From the NCBI GenBank assembly GCA_030425805.1, contig JAUHZC010000001.1, forward strand, positions 62,001 through 126,000: a stretch of DNA of 64,000 nucleotides. Reading direction: 5' to 3'. The notes under the pieces were generated by a model. That model saw nothing but the letters and a program-made list of their open reading frames with translations. It was not told where the DNA came from and did no database searches. A program made the position numbers and the translations under genes. Below are positions 26,982 to 35,056 of the stretch, piece after piece. Origin of the DNA: Alphaproteobacteria bacterium (lineage in GTDB: Bacteria > Pseudomonadota > Alphaproteobacteria > JAUHZC01). How positions within the stretch are numbered: position 1 is the stretch's first letter; every line of letters begins with the position of its first letter.

Positions 26982-27986
26982 ATGATTATATTTAAAATGA
27001 ATTTTTTAATATTTTTTATATGTGCTCTATTTATCTGTCAGCTAGACCAGCTAAGTGCTGCGGCAGCGGCTGGAAGAAGTGGAGATGGTGTACTGCAAGG
27101 AACTATTTCAGGAAAACCTCTTATCAAAGCTTTTACCCGCCAGGATTTTGAGCTTACAAAGACCAGACTTGCTAGCCTAAGGGAAAGAGAAAAGCATCTA
27201 ACACTGTTTTTGGGCCGAGGAAACAAGGAAGGGTTGGAGCACAGTGGAGATCTGTACAAGGATACTGTTGTTGTTTTTAATAATATTTTTCTACCAACTC
27301 AAGACACCTCAGCTACAGCCCCCCCTTTTATTCTGTATCCATTAGCGAACATTCCCTCACTCAAAATTAAATTCGATATGATTCAGAATGATGCGGCTAC
27401 ACTTTACGCCTTTCCTCTCAATGATGTGTGGTCAATTCTAACTCACTACCTCAAGGTAGGAGGCTCGTATAAAATTCCCAAATTCATGGCAATGACAGAT
27501 TCTAAAATATTGATAGGAAGTTCTGGTTTGGAACTTGAAGCCGAACAGCTCAAAAAATTTAGAGAAGATACAACAGGGGCTGCTCCCTGGATCTTCCTCC
27601 TATATAAAAAAGCTTCGGCTGGGGGGGGCTCCGATGGAAAATCTGTGTATGAAATCAAGAAACTTGTAATTTCAGGAGCCCGTGAAAAAGAGGATAGTGT
27701 ATTCGAAAAATCATTAGATGCCGGCTATAAGGTTAAAGTGCTAATCAGCCCTTATGATGGTATAGTGTATGAGTGGTATGTTGGTGGAGACCTTGAGTCA
27801 GGCTGGGAGGGGCTTTTAGAAGAAATTGGTTTTAAGGGAGCTGATGAAGAAATTGCTGAAGTCATTAGTACCCGATTCAAGAAAATGACCATTTCTGGAA
27901 AGGAATTTTATCCTTGGGATACTAAAGAATATAGTGAGCCTGGTGTTCCAGAAGGATCTATTCTGTTTGAGGATTTTCAAGGATAG
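26982..27986 (+). CDS. Exported hypothetical protein (334 aa)
   Basis: No recognised family. A hydrophobic signal peptide (FLIFFICALFICQLDQLSAAA) precedes a mixed alpha/beta body. An ATG at 26997 is an equally good start. A Gly-rich linker (SAGGGSDG, about 208-215) divides two parts. The C-terminal part (YEIKKLVISGAREKEDSVFE, YKVKVLISPYDGIVYEWYVGGD) looks beta-rich. TTGACA occurs at 26945-26950 in a strongly AT-rich leader. The stop is eight bases from the convergent GNAT gene. Confidence 0.65.
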   Translation: MIIFKMNFLIFFICALFICQLDQLSAAAAAGRSGDGVLQGTISGKPLIKAFTRQDFELTKTRLASLREREKHLTLFLGRGNKEGLEHSGDLYKDTVVVFNNIFLPTQDTSATAPPFILYPLANIPSLKIKFDMIQNDAATLYAFPLNDVWSILTHYLKVGGSYKIPKFMAMTDSKILIGSSGLELEAEQLKKFREDTTGAAPWIFLLYKKASAGGGSDGKSVYEIKKLVISGAREKEDSVFEKSLDAGYKVKVLISPYDGIVYEWYVGGDLESGWEGLLEEIGFKGADEEIAEVISTRFKKMTISGKEFYPWDTKEYSEPGVPEGSILFEDFQG

Positions 27987-27994
27987 AAAGCGAG

Positions 27995-28516
27995 TTAAGG
28001 CATATTAAAATCATACCTGACTTCTTTATGAGGATGATCTTCAATATCAATAGTTCGCTCAAAACTTAAGTGACCGCCTATTGCAGCATAAAACTTTCGG
28101 GCTTCCTTATTCTCTTTAAAAACCCAGACTCCAAATGGTGTAAGGTCCCTTTTAAGAAGTATTTGTGTCCCATGTTGCCAAAGGGCTTTTCCAATCCCCT
28201 GCCCTTTAAACTCATGGAGAACATATAGAGCGTAGACTTCCCCTTTACTAGGAGAGGGCTTTATGCGTTCAGGTCCTACAATAATAAATCCTGCAATCTT
28301 GTCTTCAATGACTGCGACATATCTTGAAACCTGATTTTGAGGATTTGTGAGGCTTGCAGCCCTGTAGCGTGCAATATCTTCCTCAAGATCCAAGCTTTCC
28401 AAAGTCTTGGAATCGATAATGTCCTGATAACTTTCATGCCAGGCTTGAATTCTGAGAGCGCAAAATTCTTGCGCATCTTCATCTTTGGCTTCGCGGATTA
28501 AGATAGATGGACCCAT
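27995..28516 (-). CDS. GNAT family acetyltransferase
   Basis: A 173-residue N-acetyltransferase: ILIREAKDEDAQEFCALRIQAWHESYQDI at the N-terminus, the strand VAVIEDKIAGFIIVG, then EVYALYVLHEFKGQGIGKALW with the Q-x-x-G-x-G/A acetyl-CoA loop, and VFKENKEARKFYAAIGG. Substrate unknown. It is divergent from the Nudix gene with the promoter space shared. Confidence 0.9.
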   Translation of the reverse strand: MGPSILIREAKDEDAQEFCALRIQAWHESYQDIIDSKTLESLDLEEDIARYRAASLTNPQNQVSRYVAVIEDKIAGFIIVGPERIKPSPSKGEVYALYVLHEFKGQGIGKALWQHGTQILLKRDLTPFGVWVFKENKEARKFYAAIGGHLSFERTIDIEDHPHKEVRYDFNMP

Positions 28517-28621
28517 AAATTCTAACCTAAATGATGAAGCTCATTTTAGGAAGTTATTTAGTGCCGGATGCCCTTTATCACAACATCCTGTTTATTGATG
28601 GCTTAGACCATGCTATAGCTT

Positions 28622-28635
28622 GCTTAAAGGATAAG
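28622..28635 (+). repeat. 14-bp direct repeat, left copy
   Basis: GCTTAAAGGATAAG occurs just before the Nudix ATG at 28639 and again, identical, at 29100-29113 across the Nudix stop codon. Here it also supplies the AAGGA ribosome binding site. Confidence 0.6.
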
Positions 28636-28638
28636 ACA

Positions 28639-29112
28639 ATGAACCATCGCGACAAAATTCACACCCTTGCCAGGGCTGTTATTATTGAGGGAAATTCAAT
28701 CCTCCTGTGTCAAACCCAGGATCTTGAACACAATTTCTATTTTGTACCTGGGGGACATATTGAGCATGAGGAAACGGCTGAGGTTACCCTCCTGCGGGAG
28801 ATGGAAGAGGAAATTGGTATTCAGGATGCCGTTGTTGGAGAGTTTCTTTGCTGTTTAGAGCATTTGTTTGTGCCGGGTCATAATAGCATCTGCCATAACC
28901 ATGAGTATAACCTCTTCTTCAGGGTTTCCTCCCCTTCCCTTTCTCCTGGACAAGATCCAGAGCAGCAGGAACCCCATATCAAACTCTCCTGGCATTCTCT
29001 GGATCAATTGAAATCTCTTGATATTCGGCCTGAACCCCTTAAAGACTATTTGCCCCAGTGGGCTCAAGGCAGAGCAAAGCCCTTTATCAGTTACAATCGG
29101 CTTAAAGGATAA
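28639..29112 (+). CDS. Nudix hydrolase
   Basis: The complete Nudix box G-x5-E-x7-REMEEEIGI is present (GHIEHEETAEVTLLREMEEE and following), preceded by ARAVIIEGNSILLCQ and NFYFVPGG. Members cleave nucleoside diphosphates linked to another moiety; substrate unknown. I chose ATG 28639, placed after AAGGATAAGACA. The frame is open from 28531, which would add 36 residues not typical of the family. The 3' third (28899-29105) is duplicated with few changes at 31924-32131, on the far side of the ankyrin gene. Confidence 0.88.
   Translation: MNHRDKIHTLARAVIIEGNSILLCQTQDLEHNFYFVPGGHIEHEETAEVTLLREMEEEIGIQDAVVGEFLCCLEHLFVPGHNSICHNHEYNLFFRVSSPSLSPGQDPEQQEPHIKLSWHSLDQLKSLDIRPEPLKDYLPQWAQGRAKPFISYNRLKG
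28899..29105 (+). repeat. Nudix 3' segment, parental copy of a 207-bp direct repeat
   Basis: This stretch of the Nudix gene matches 31924-32131 at an offset of about 3025 bp, with only scattered substitutions. The two copies lie in the same orientation and bracket the ankyrin gene. Confidence 0.85.
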
Positions 29113-29113
29113 G
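29100..29113 (+). repeat. 14-bp direct repeat, right copy
   Basis: Identical to 28622-28635. It covers the last codons and TAA of the Nudix gene. Confidence 0.6.
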
Positions 29114-29131
29114 TTGTGTTTAAGGCCGAAA

Positions 29132-31720
29132 CTATATGGCTACACAACAGCGAGTCTCCGCAACAACTCCACCGTGCCCCTCTCCAGCAGTACCCATAAG
29201 TGGGGCTCCGGCAGGAACATTAGGATTTTCTCCTGCAGTATGCAAGACTGCAACAATTCCATCATGTCCTCTTTCAGCAGCATGCATAAGCGGGGTTCTT
29301 CCCCAAGAGTCAGGAGTATTAGGATCTGCTCCTGCAGCAAGCAAAGCTGCAACAATTCCATCATGCCCCTCTTCAGCAGCGTAGCTAAGCGGGGTTCTTC
29401 CCATATAGTCAACAACATTAGGATCTGCTCCTGCAGCAAGCAAAGCTGCAACAATTCCATCATGCCCTCCTCTAGCAGCAAGCACGAGCGGGGTTGTTCG
29501 CATTTCGTCATCAGCATTAGGATCTGCTCCTGCATCAAGCAAAGCTGCAACAACTCCACTATGCCCCCCTCTAGCAGCACCTATAAGCGGAGTTGTTCGC
29601 CGAAGTTCAGCAGCATTAGGACATGCTCCCGCAGCAATCAAGGCTGCAACAGCTCTATCATGCCCTCCTCTAGCAGCAAGCACGAGCGGGGTTGTTCGCA
29701 TTTCGTCATCAGCATTAGGATCTGCTCCTGCAGCAAGCAAAGCTGCAACAATTCCATCATGCCCCCCTTCAGCAGCATGCATAAGCGGGGTTCTTCCCCA
29801 AGAGTCAGTAGCCTTAGGATCTGCTCCTGCAGCAAGCAAAGCGTCAACAACTCCATCATGCCTCCCTTGAGCAGCATGCATAAGCGGGGTTATTCGCCGA
29901 CGGTCAACAACATTAGGCTTTGCTCCTGCAGCAAGCAAAGCTGCAACAATTCCATCATACCCCTCTTCAGCAGGATGCATAAGCGGGGTTCTTCGCTCAC
30001 AGTCAGCAATATTAGGATCTGCTCCTGCAGCAAGCAAAGCTGCAACAATTCCATCATGCCCCCCTCTAGCAGCATGCAAAAGTGGGGTTGTTTGCCGACG
30101 GTCAACAACATTAGGATCTACTCCTGCAGCAAGCAAAGCTTTTACAGCTTTGACAAGACCCCCTCTAGCAGCAAGCACGAGCGGGGTTCTTCCCCAATAG
30201 TCAACAACATTAGGATCTGCTCCTGCATCAAGCAAAGCTACAACAATTCCATCATGCTCCTTTTCAGCAGCATGCAAAAGTGGGGTTCTTCTGTAAAAGT
30301 CAGCAGTATTAGGATCTGCTCCTGCAGCAAGCAAAGCTGCAACAATTCCATCATGCCCTCCTCTAGCAGCATGCATAAGCGGGGTTGTTCGCTCACGGTC
30401 AGCAATATTAGGATCTACTCCTGCAGCAAGCAAAGCTGCAACAACTCTATCATGCCCTTTTTGAGAAGCACGTATAAGAGGGGTTGTTTTCACATATTTG
30501 TCAGCAGCCTTAGGATCTGCTCCTGCATCAAGCAAAGCTACAACAATTCCATCATGCCCCTCTTCAGCAGCGTAGCCAAGCGGGGTTATTCTGTAAAAGT
30601 TAGCAGTATTAGGATCTGCTCCTGCATCAAGCAAAGCTGCAACAATTCCATCATGCCCTCCTCTAGCAGCATGCATAAGCGGGGTTGTTCTGTAAAAGTC
30701 AGCAATATTAGGATCTACTCCTGCAGCAAGCAAGACTTCAACAGCTCTATCATGCCCCCCTCTAGCAGCAAGCACGAGCGGGGTTATAGGATCTGTTCCT
30801 GCACCAAGCAAAGCTTTTACAGCAGCAATATTTCCCCCTTCAGCAGCATGCATAAGCGGGGTTTTTCCCAGTGCGTCAGCAATATCAAGACCTACTCCTG
30901 CAACAAGCAAAATGCTTAGGATTTTAGTAGCATGCTCATGGATAGAAGCACAACAAACAAGCCGTTTTGGGTCTGCTCCCGCAGCAATTAAGGGTGCAAC
31001 AAATTCAACATGCCCCTTTTCAGCAGCATGAATAGCAGCTGTTACTGGATCCGCTCCTGCAGCAAGCAAGGCTGCAACAACTCCATCATGCTCCCCTTCA
31101 GCAGCGTAGCCAAGCGGGGTTCCTCCCTCATTGTTAGCAGCATTAGGATCTGCTCCTGCAGCAAGCAAAGCAGCAACAACTCGGCCATGCCCCCCTTCAG
31201 CAGCGTAGCCAAGCGGGGTTCTTCTCCCAATTTCATCAAAATTAGGCTTTACTCCCGCAGCAAGCAAAGCTGCAACAACTTCATCATGCCCCCCTTCAGC
31301 AGCACGCACAAGTGGGGTTCTTCTGTAAAAGTCAGCAGTATTAGGATCTGCTCCTGCAGCAAGCAAGGCTGCAACAACTCTACCATGCCCTTTTTGAGAA
31401 GCACGTATAAGAGGGGTTGTTTTCACATATTTGTCAGCAGCATTAGGATCTGCTTCCACAGTAAGCAAAGCAGCAACAATTCCATCATGCCCTCTTTCAG
31501 CAGCATGAAAAAGAGGAGTTCTTCCCTGATAGTCAGGAGTATTAGGACATGCTCCCGCAGCAAGCAAATCTTTTACAGCTTTGACAAGACCCCCTTCAGC
31601 AGCACGCACAAGCGGGGTTTTTCCCCAAGAGTCAGCAGCATTAGGATCTGCTGCAGCAAGGTGTTGACTCCCTAGAGCAAAAGCAAACAAAGAAAATAGG
31701 GCATTTCTAAACCGAAACAT
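29132..31720 (-). CDS. Exported ankyrin-repeat protein (862 aa, about 26 repeats)
   Basis: A signal peptide (NALFSLFAFALGSQHLAAA) leads directly into about 26 ankyrin repeats of 33 residues, nearly the whole protein. The unit is TPLxxAAxxGHDGIVAALLAAGADPN plus a variable beta-turn. Repeats 7 and 8 are degenerate and one lacks its turn. Larger blocks recur: DKYVKTTPLIRASQKGH appears at repeats 3 and 13, and the DDEMRTTPLVLAARGGH unit appears twice near the C-terminus. The last repeat frays into AETRCCVAI. Ankyrin stacks bind proteins; exported ones in intracellular bacteria are often host effectors, which is inference here. The DNA is a 99-bp tandem array. The gene lies between two copies of a Nudix fragment, suggesting insertion or segment duplication. 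Confidence 0.92.
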   Translation of the reverse strand: MFRFRNALFSLFAFALGSQHLAAADPNAADSWGKTPLVRAAEGGLVKAVKDLLAAGACPNTPDYQGRTPLFHAAERGHDGIVAALLTVEADPNAADKYVKTTPLIRASQKGHGRVVAALLAAGADPNTADFYRRTPLVRAAEGGHDEVVAALLAAGVKPNFDEIGRRTPLGYAAEGGHGRVVAALLAAGADPNAANNEGGTPLGYAAEGEHDGVVAALLAAGADPVTAAIHAAEKGHVEFVAPLIAAGADPKRLVCCASIHEHATKILSILLVAGVGLDIADALGKTPLMHAAEGGNIAAVKALLGAGTDPITPLVLAARGGHDRAVEVLLAAGVDPNIADFYRTTPLMHAARGGHDGIVAALLDAGADPNTANFYRITPLGYAAEEGHDGIVVALLDAGADPKAADKYVKTTPLIRASQKGHDRVVAALLAAGVDPNIADRERTTPLMHAARGGHDGIVAALLAAGADPNTADFYRRTPLLHAAEKEHDGIVVALLDAGADPNVVDYWGRTPLVLAARGGLVKAVKALLAAGVDPNVVDRRQTTPLLHAARGGHDGIVAALLAAGADPNIADCERRTPLMHPAEEGYDGIVAALLAAGAKPNVVDRRRITPLMHAAQGRHDGVVDALLAAGADPKATDSWGRTPLMHAAEGGHDGIVAALLAAGADPNADDEMRTTPLVLAARGGHDRAVAALIAAGACPNAAELRRTTPLIGAARGGHSGVVAALLDAGADPNADDEMRTTPLVLAARGGHDGIVAALLAAGADPNVVDYMGRTPLSYAAEEGHDGIVAALLAAGADPNTPDSWGRTPLMHAAERGHDGIVAVLHTAGENPNVPAGAPLMGTAGEGHGGVVAETRCCVAI

Positions 31721-31744
31721 ATCGCAAAACCAAAATAGTCAAAA

Positions 31745-31773
31745 ATTATATACAGATACTTGAAAAAAATCAA
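31745..31773 (-). promoter_or_regulatory. Promoter of the ankyrin gene
   Basis: On the minus strand TTGATT (31768-31773) and a perfect TATAAT (31745-31750) are 17 bp apart, 25 bases before the ATG at 31720. This is the best sigma-70-type match seen near the accessory genes. Confidence 0.55.
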
Positions 31774-31833
31774 TAATTAAACAAAAAATTTTGACAGAAA
31801 ATTCTGATAACTTCCTCTTCTCGTGAGAAGAGA

Positions 31834-32137
31834 AAAACCCTCTGGCAATGGGGGATTTTTTTAAACGAAAATCCAGAAAAGCTTATTGGAAGCATTTCTA
31901 TCAGGGTCAGCAACGTTGATAATCCATGAGTATAACCTCTTCTTCAGGGTTTCCTCCCCTTCCCTTTCTCCTGGGCAAGATCCAGAACAGCAGGAATCCC
32001 ATATCAAACTCTCCTGGCGTTCTCTGGATCAACTGAAATTTCTTGATATTCGGCCTGAACCCCTTAAAGACTATCTGCCCCAGTGGGCTCAAGGCGGAGC
32101 GAAACCCTTTATGACTCATAATCAGCTTGGGCTATAA
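31834..32137 (+). pseudogene. Chimeric pseudogene: GNAT fragment fused to Nudix 3' end
   Basis: Positions 31834-31922 copy 26577-26665 of the RimJ/RimL-type GNAT gene (offset 5257). The sequence then switches within a few bases to 31924-32131, a copy of Nudix positions 28899-29105 (offset about 3025). Neither part is a whole domain: the GNAT piece lacks the acetyl-CoA loop and the Nudix piece lacks the Nudix box. A frame from 31886 runs across the junction to a stop at 32137 but has no convincing start. It fills most of the 478-base gap between the ankyrin gene and the gene at 32199; the rest is AT-rich. Confidence 0.85.
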
Positions 32138-32162
32138 ATCTTTAATATATGGCCCAAAAAAT
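32128..32162 (+). repeat. 35-bp direct repeat, left copy
   Basis: It begins TGGGCTATAAAT and ends CAAAAAAT. It matches 32816-32850 at 32 of 35 positions, offset 688. The two copies bracket the small exported gene at 32199. Confidence 0.65.
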
Positions 32163-32198
32163 TTGGCCTTTTTTATTATCAAGAGGAAGGATTTAACT

Positions 32199-32747
32199 CT
32201 ACTCGGCTGCCCCACCACCAGCAACATCACCATCTTCAAGCGTTTTTCTGAGTCGTGCAAGCCTTGCTGGAACTATTGTATATTTCTGCTGGAAATGGGT
32301 AATGCGTCCCTCAGCTTGATCGAGGTCCACTTTGAAATCTGTTGCAAAGCGCACAGCTGTATTGAATGGTTGATCTCCACCAGTGTCCAAAATGACGAGT
32401 AAGGCATCCTGTTTTACCTTTTCCGTAGAGTGATTAGCGAGGGCCTTCATAATTTCCCAGATGTTCTCACCACCTGCACCACCACGTGCAATAGCAGCTG
32501 CTGTTTCTAAGGGTTTCACATGGTGGTAATTAGTTAATCTAGCAAGACCAGGATCTGCATCGATTTGCTCAGCAACAGTTCCGGGTGCATTTACCTGGAT
32601 AGCAGCTTCCAAAGCCCGCAGTCCAGCCGATCCATTCCAGTAGGCGAGGGCGGGGTCTACTCCCTCATCCGCAGCCTGTGCGCAAGGAGTGCTTAATGTT
32701 ATAATAGACAAAAGTAAAGCTTTTAATGTTTTTATTATAATGTCCAA
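32199..32747 (-). CDS. Exported hypothetical protein, possibly ankyrin-like (182 aa)
   Basis: It starts at a TTG (no in-frame ATG nearby) and has a signal peptide (ALLLSIITLSTPCAQAA). The mature part is helical: LRALEAAIQVNAPGTVAEQI, LARLTNYHHVKPLETAAAIA, DQPFNTAVRFATDFKVDL. The spacing of short helix pairs resembles degenerate ankyrin repeats, but no repeat is good enough to call. TTGACA lies on the minus strand at 32783-32788. The gene sits between 35-bp direct repeats and upstream of fic on the other strand. Confidence 0.6.
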   Translation of the reverse strand: MDIIIKTLKALLLSIITLSTPCAQAADEGVDPALAYWNGSAGLRALEAAIQVNAPGTVAEQIDADPGLARLTNYHHVKPLETAAAIARGGAGGENIWEIMKALANHSTEKVKQDALLVILDTGGDQPFNTAVRFATDFKVDLDQAEGRITHFQQKYTIVPARLARLRKTLEDGDVAGGGAAE

Positions 32748-32815
32748 ATTATTTTTTGTATCATTCCAAAAATAATAATATTTGTCAATATTTGTTTTTG
32801 GGTATGTATAGCGTA

Positions 32816-32850
32816 TGGGCTATAAATTTTTAATATATAGCTCAAAAAAT
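32816..32850 (+). repeat. 35-bp direct repeat, right copy
   Basis: Partner of 32128-32162. It overlaps the first operator-like half-site in front of fic. Confidence 0.65.
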
Positions 32851-32887
32851 GTGTTATAATGAGCTATAAGAAGGAAAGATATAGCTC
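32837..32887 (+). promoter_or_regulatory. fic promoter with three ATAGCTC half-sites
   Basis: ATAGCTC occurs at 32837-32843, inverted as GAGCTAT at 32861-32867, and again at 32881-32887, directly against the ATG at 32888. TTATAAT (about 32854-32860), a likely -10, lies between the first two. The layout fits repression by a dimeric regulator, perhaps the Fic protein's own winged-helix end. Confidence 0.5.
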
Positions 32888-33988
32888 ATGCCCCGGTGGA
32901 ATTGGCAAGACCCAAACTGGCCGCACTTTGTATATAGCCCTGACCTTACACAGGATCTGGAGCCTTTGTTGTTGCGCCAGTCGGGCTATTCTTTAGGGCT
33001 GAGTCAGGGATTGAGATCTGAGGACCAAGCAGAGATTCGAATTCAGGTACTGACGACGGAAGCATATGAAACGTCCAACATCGAAGGGGAAACTCTGGAC
33101 AGAGAGAGCCTGCAATCTTCCATGCGACGCCATTTTGGGTTGCAAGGATCACACCGCCGGCGCCTCCCCCGTGAGGATGGGGTTGCGCAAATGATGCATG
33201 ATCTTTATCGGAACGTTGAGTCAGCTATAACCCATGACCTTTTACACCGATGGCATAGCATGTTAATGCAGGGGCAGCATGGCATTCAGGTTGGTGCTTA
33301 CCGGACCCATGAAGATCCTATGGAGATTGTCTCTGGTTATATTCACCGGCCTAAAGTTCATTATGAGGCACCACCTTCTAACTTGGTTCCGCAGGAGATG
33401 GCAGCATTTCTATCATGGCTAGAGAGGTCGGGCCCACAAGGGGCAAAGCCTCTTCCTCCCCTATTGCGAGCAAGCATTGGGCATCTCTATTTTGAATCCA
33501 TTCACCCTTACGAGGACGGAAATGGGCGGATTGGGCGTGCCCTTGTAGAAAAAATGGTTTCCGAAAATTTGCGGATGCCTGCCTTGTTGTCTTTGTCTGA
33601 CGTGATTCAACAGGATAAGAAGACCTATTATGCACAGCTTGAGAAAGCAAGTCGGACTTTGGAGATTGACGCCTGGATTCGGTATTTTTCTGAGACCATT
33701 TTGTCAGGTCTTGAGCAAACGATCGCTTATATCCGCTTCCTCAGCAAAAAGGCGGTGTTTTTTGAGAGACATGGGGCACAGCTAAACCCCCGTCAGGAAA
33801 AAGTAATTCTCCGTCTTTTTAGAGCAGGCCCCGAAGGATTTAAGGGAGGATTAAGTGCCCAAAACTATATGGCCATCACTCAAACCTCAGCTTCTACCAC
33901 AACTCGTGATCTGGCAGATCTTGTAAAGCTTGGGGCCCTACGATCAGAGGGAGAGCGCAAGGGCACCCGGTATTTTTTGGTTTTGTAA
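32888..33988 (+). CDS. fic: Class II Fic family AMPylase with winged-helix end
   Basis: Fic proteins transfer AMP (or another nucleotide part) to hydroxyl groups of target proteins. The order is an N-terminal DUF4172-like segment (WQDPNWPHFVYS), the inhibitory helix motif T-S-N-I-E-G (62-67), the Fic core with catalytic HPYEDGNGRIGR (206-217), and a C-terminal winged helix (about 290-366). The catalytic motif is complete. The inhibitory motif lies N-terminal to it, as in class II enzymes, whose activity is restrained until the helix moves. There is no signal peptide, so it acts in the bacterial cytoplasm unless carried by a dedicated secretion system. Possible self-regulation through the ATAGCTC sites is inferred. 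Confidence 0.92.
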   Translation: MPRWNWQDPNWPHFVYSPDLTQDLEPLLLRQSGYSLGLSQGLRSEDQAEIRIQVLTTEAYETSNIEGETLDRESLQSSMRRHFGLQGSHRRRLPREDGVAQMMHDLYRNVESAITHDLLHRWHSMLMQGQHGIQVGAYRTHEDPMEIVSGYIHRPKVHYEAPPSNLVPQEMAAFLSWLERSGPQGAKPLPPLLRASIGHLYFESIHPYEDGNGRIGRALVEKMVSENLRMPALLSLSDVIQQDKKTYYAQLEKASRTLEIDAWIRYFSETILSGLEQTIAYIRFLSKKAVFFERHGAQLNPRQEKVILRLFRAGPEGFKGGLSAQNYMAITQTSASTTTRDLADLVKLGALRSEGERKGTRYFLVL

Positions 33989-33998
33989 AGGAAGGTTT

Positions 33999-34463
33999 AT
34001 GAACACACTCATCAAACAATTAGCCCCTGATCTTGCAGAAAAAGCTTTTCTTGAAATTCTAGAAACACTACCAGAGTATTTTGGGCTACCTGAGGCCAAT
34101 GCAATCTATGCCAAGGGTCTAAAAGAAAAAAACTGCTTTGGGTATGAGAAGGATGGGAAGATTGTAGGGCTCTTGGCTCTCGAGTTCCCCTACCCTAATA
34201 ATGCCAATATTTATTGGATGGGCGTGACCAAGTCTCACCACCGGCAAAACATAGGCTCTTCACTTGTTAGTTTCGCTGCAGCTTATGCACAAAGCCGTGG
34301 GGCGGAAACAATAACAGTTGAAACCGTATCTCCTTCAGAAAAAAATGAAGACTATCTCAAAACATACTGTTTTTATGAAGCCCAAGGCTTTCAGCCCCTA
34401 TTTGACCTAAAGCCCAATGGTTTCAAGTGGAATATGGTATATATGATGAAATTTTTTACTTAG
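33999..34463 (+). CDS. GNAT family acetyltransferase
   Basis: A 154-residue N-acetyltransferase. IVGLLALEFPYPNNANIYWMGVTKSHHRQNIGSSLVSFA contains the core strand and an acetyl-CoA loop (H-R-Q-N-I-G-S-S), followed by TVETVSPSEKNEDYLKTYCFYEAQGFQP. The frame is open further upstream inside fic, but ATG 33999 follows AGGAAGG and is the clear start. It lies 10 bases after fic and is probably cotranscribed with it, so the substrate might relate to the Fic target; that is speculation. Confidence 0.85.
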   Translation: MNTLIKQLAPDLAEKAFLEILETLPEYFGLPEANAIYAKGLKEKNCFGYEKDGKIVGLLALEFPYPNNANIYWMGVTKSHHRQNIGSSLVSFAAAYAQSRGAETITVETVSPSEKNEDYLKTYCFYEAQGFQPLFDLKPNGFKWNMVYMMKFFT

Positions 34464-34891
34464 CTTACCAGAACGTTAAGTGCAAGTGCAGCGAGCCCTC
34501 CTCCAACAAAAAGTAGCCCTCCATTTGTTGCATCCTCAATCAATCTTGCTTCTCCTTCGGGAGTCACAGGTTGACGAAGAGCTTTAACAAGCATAACAGA
34601 AGAGGCTGTACTTCCAGCTCCAAAAACAGCAGCTACCATAGCATCCTTATAATTTTTAGATTTTTTAAAGGCTGCAAGACTCAAAATAGCAGCAGCCCCC
34701 GTTCCGGCAAGTGCGGCAAGTGCTACCCACCGTTGTCTCTTGTCATCGGCAACACGCCCCCGGGTACTCTCGCCTGTAACGCTAACATCAGTTTTTCCCG
34801 GTCCTGCTCCTACCATCACTCCCTCAGGCGGCCGAGCACTGTGCCCTTCGACAACAAAGAAGGTAGCCAGTATTATTATCAAATTTTTCAT
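34460..34891 (-). CDS. Small exported membrane protein (143 aa)
   Basis: No recognised family. ATG 34891 gives a signal peptide (LIIILATFFVVEGHS). The rest holds three hydrophobic Ala/Gly-rich segments (VALAALAGTGAAAILSLAAF, AMVAAVFGAGSTASSVMLV, GLLFVGGGLAALALNVLV) separated by short charged loops. The stop overlaps that of the convergent GNAT gene by four bases. It may be a small inner-membrane protein; role unknown. Confidence 0.6.
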   Translation of the reverse strand: MKNLIIILATFFVVEGHSARPPEGVMVGAGPGKTDVSVTGESTRGRVADDKRQRWVALAALAGTGAAAILSLAAFKKSKNYKDAMVAAVFGAGSTASSVMLVKALRQPVTPEGEARLIEDATNGGLLFVGGGLAALALNVLVS

Positions 34892-35056
34892 TGTGCAGGG
34901 GCTCCTAATCATTCACTAAAGCAGCGTATGTTACCCTTTAATCTTTGTAAATGGATTAATCTAAAAAACCTTCCTCACCACTCACACCAAAACCCCCGAT
35001 TGACCTAGGTTGGGAAGTTTGAGTATATTGATCAAGTCTATTCAAAGGATCATTGT

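Noticed and set aside
29018-30919. A 633-codon open frame on the plus strand through the ankyrin array
   Set aside because: It is the stop-free antisense of a 99-bp tandem array. Its product is a monotonous Ser/Cys/Asn repeat, while the minus strand encodes clear ankyrin repeats with a signal peptide and a promoter.
29132-31720. Regular repeats that look like a CRISPR-type array
   Set aside because: The unit is 99 bp, in frame, and encodes ankyrin repeats; there are no short palindromic repeats with unique spacers and no cas genes.
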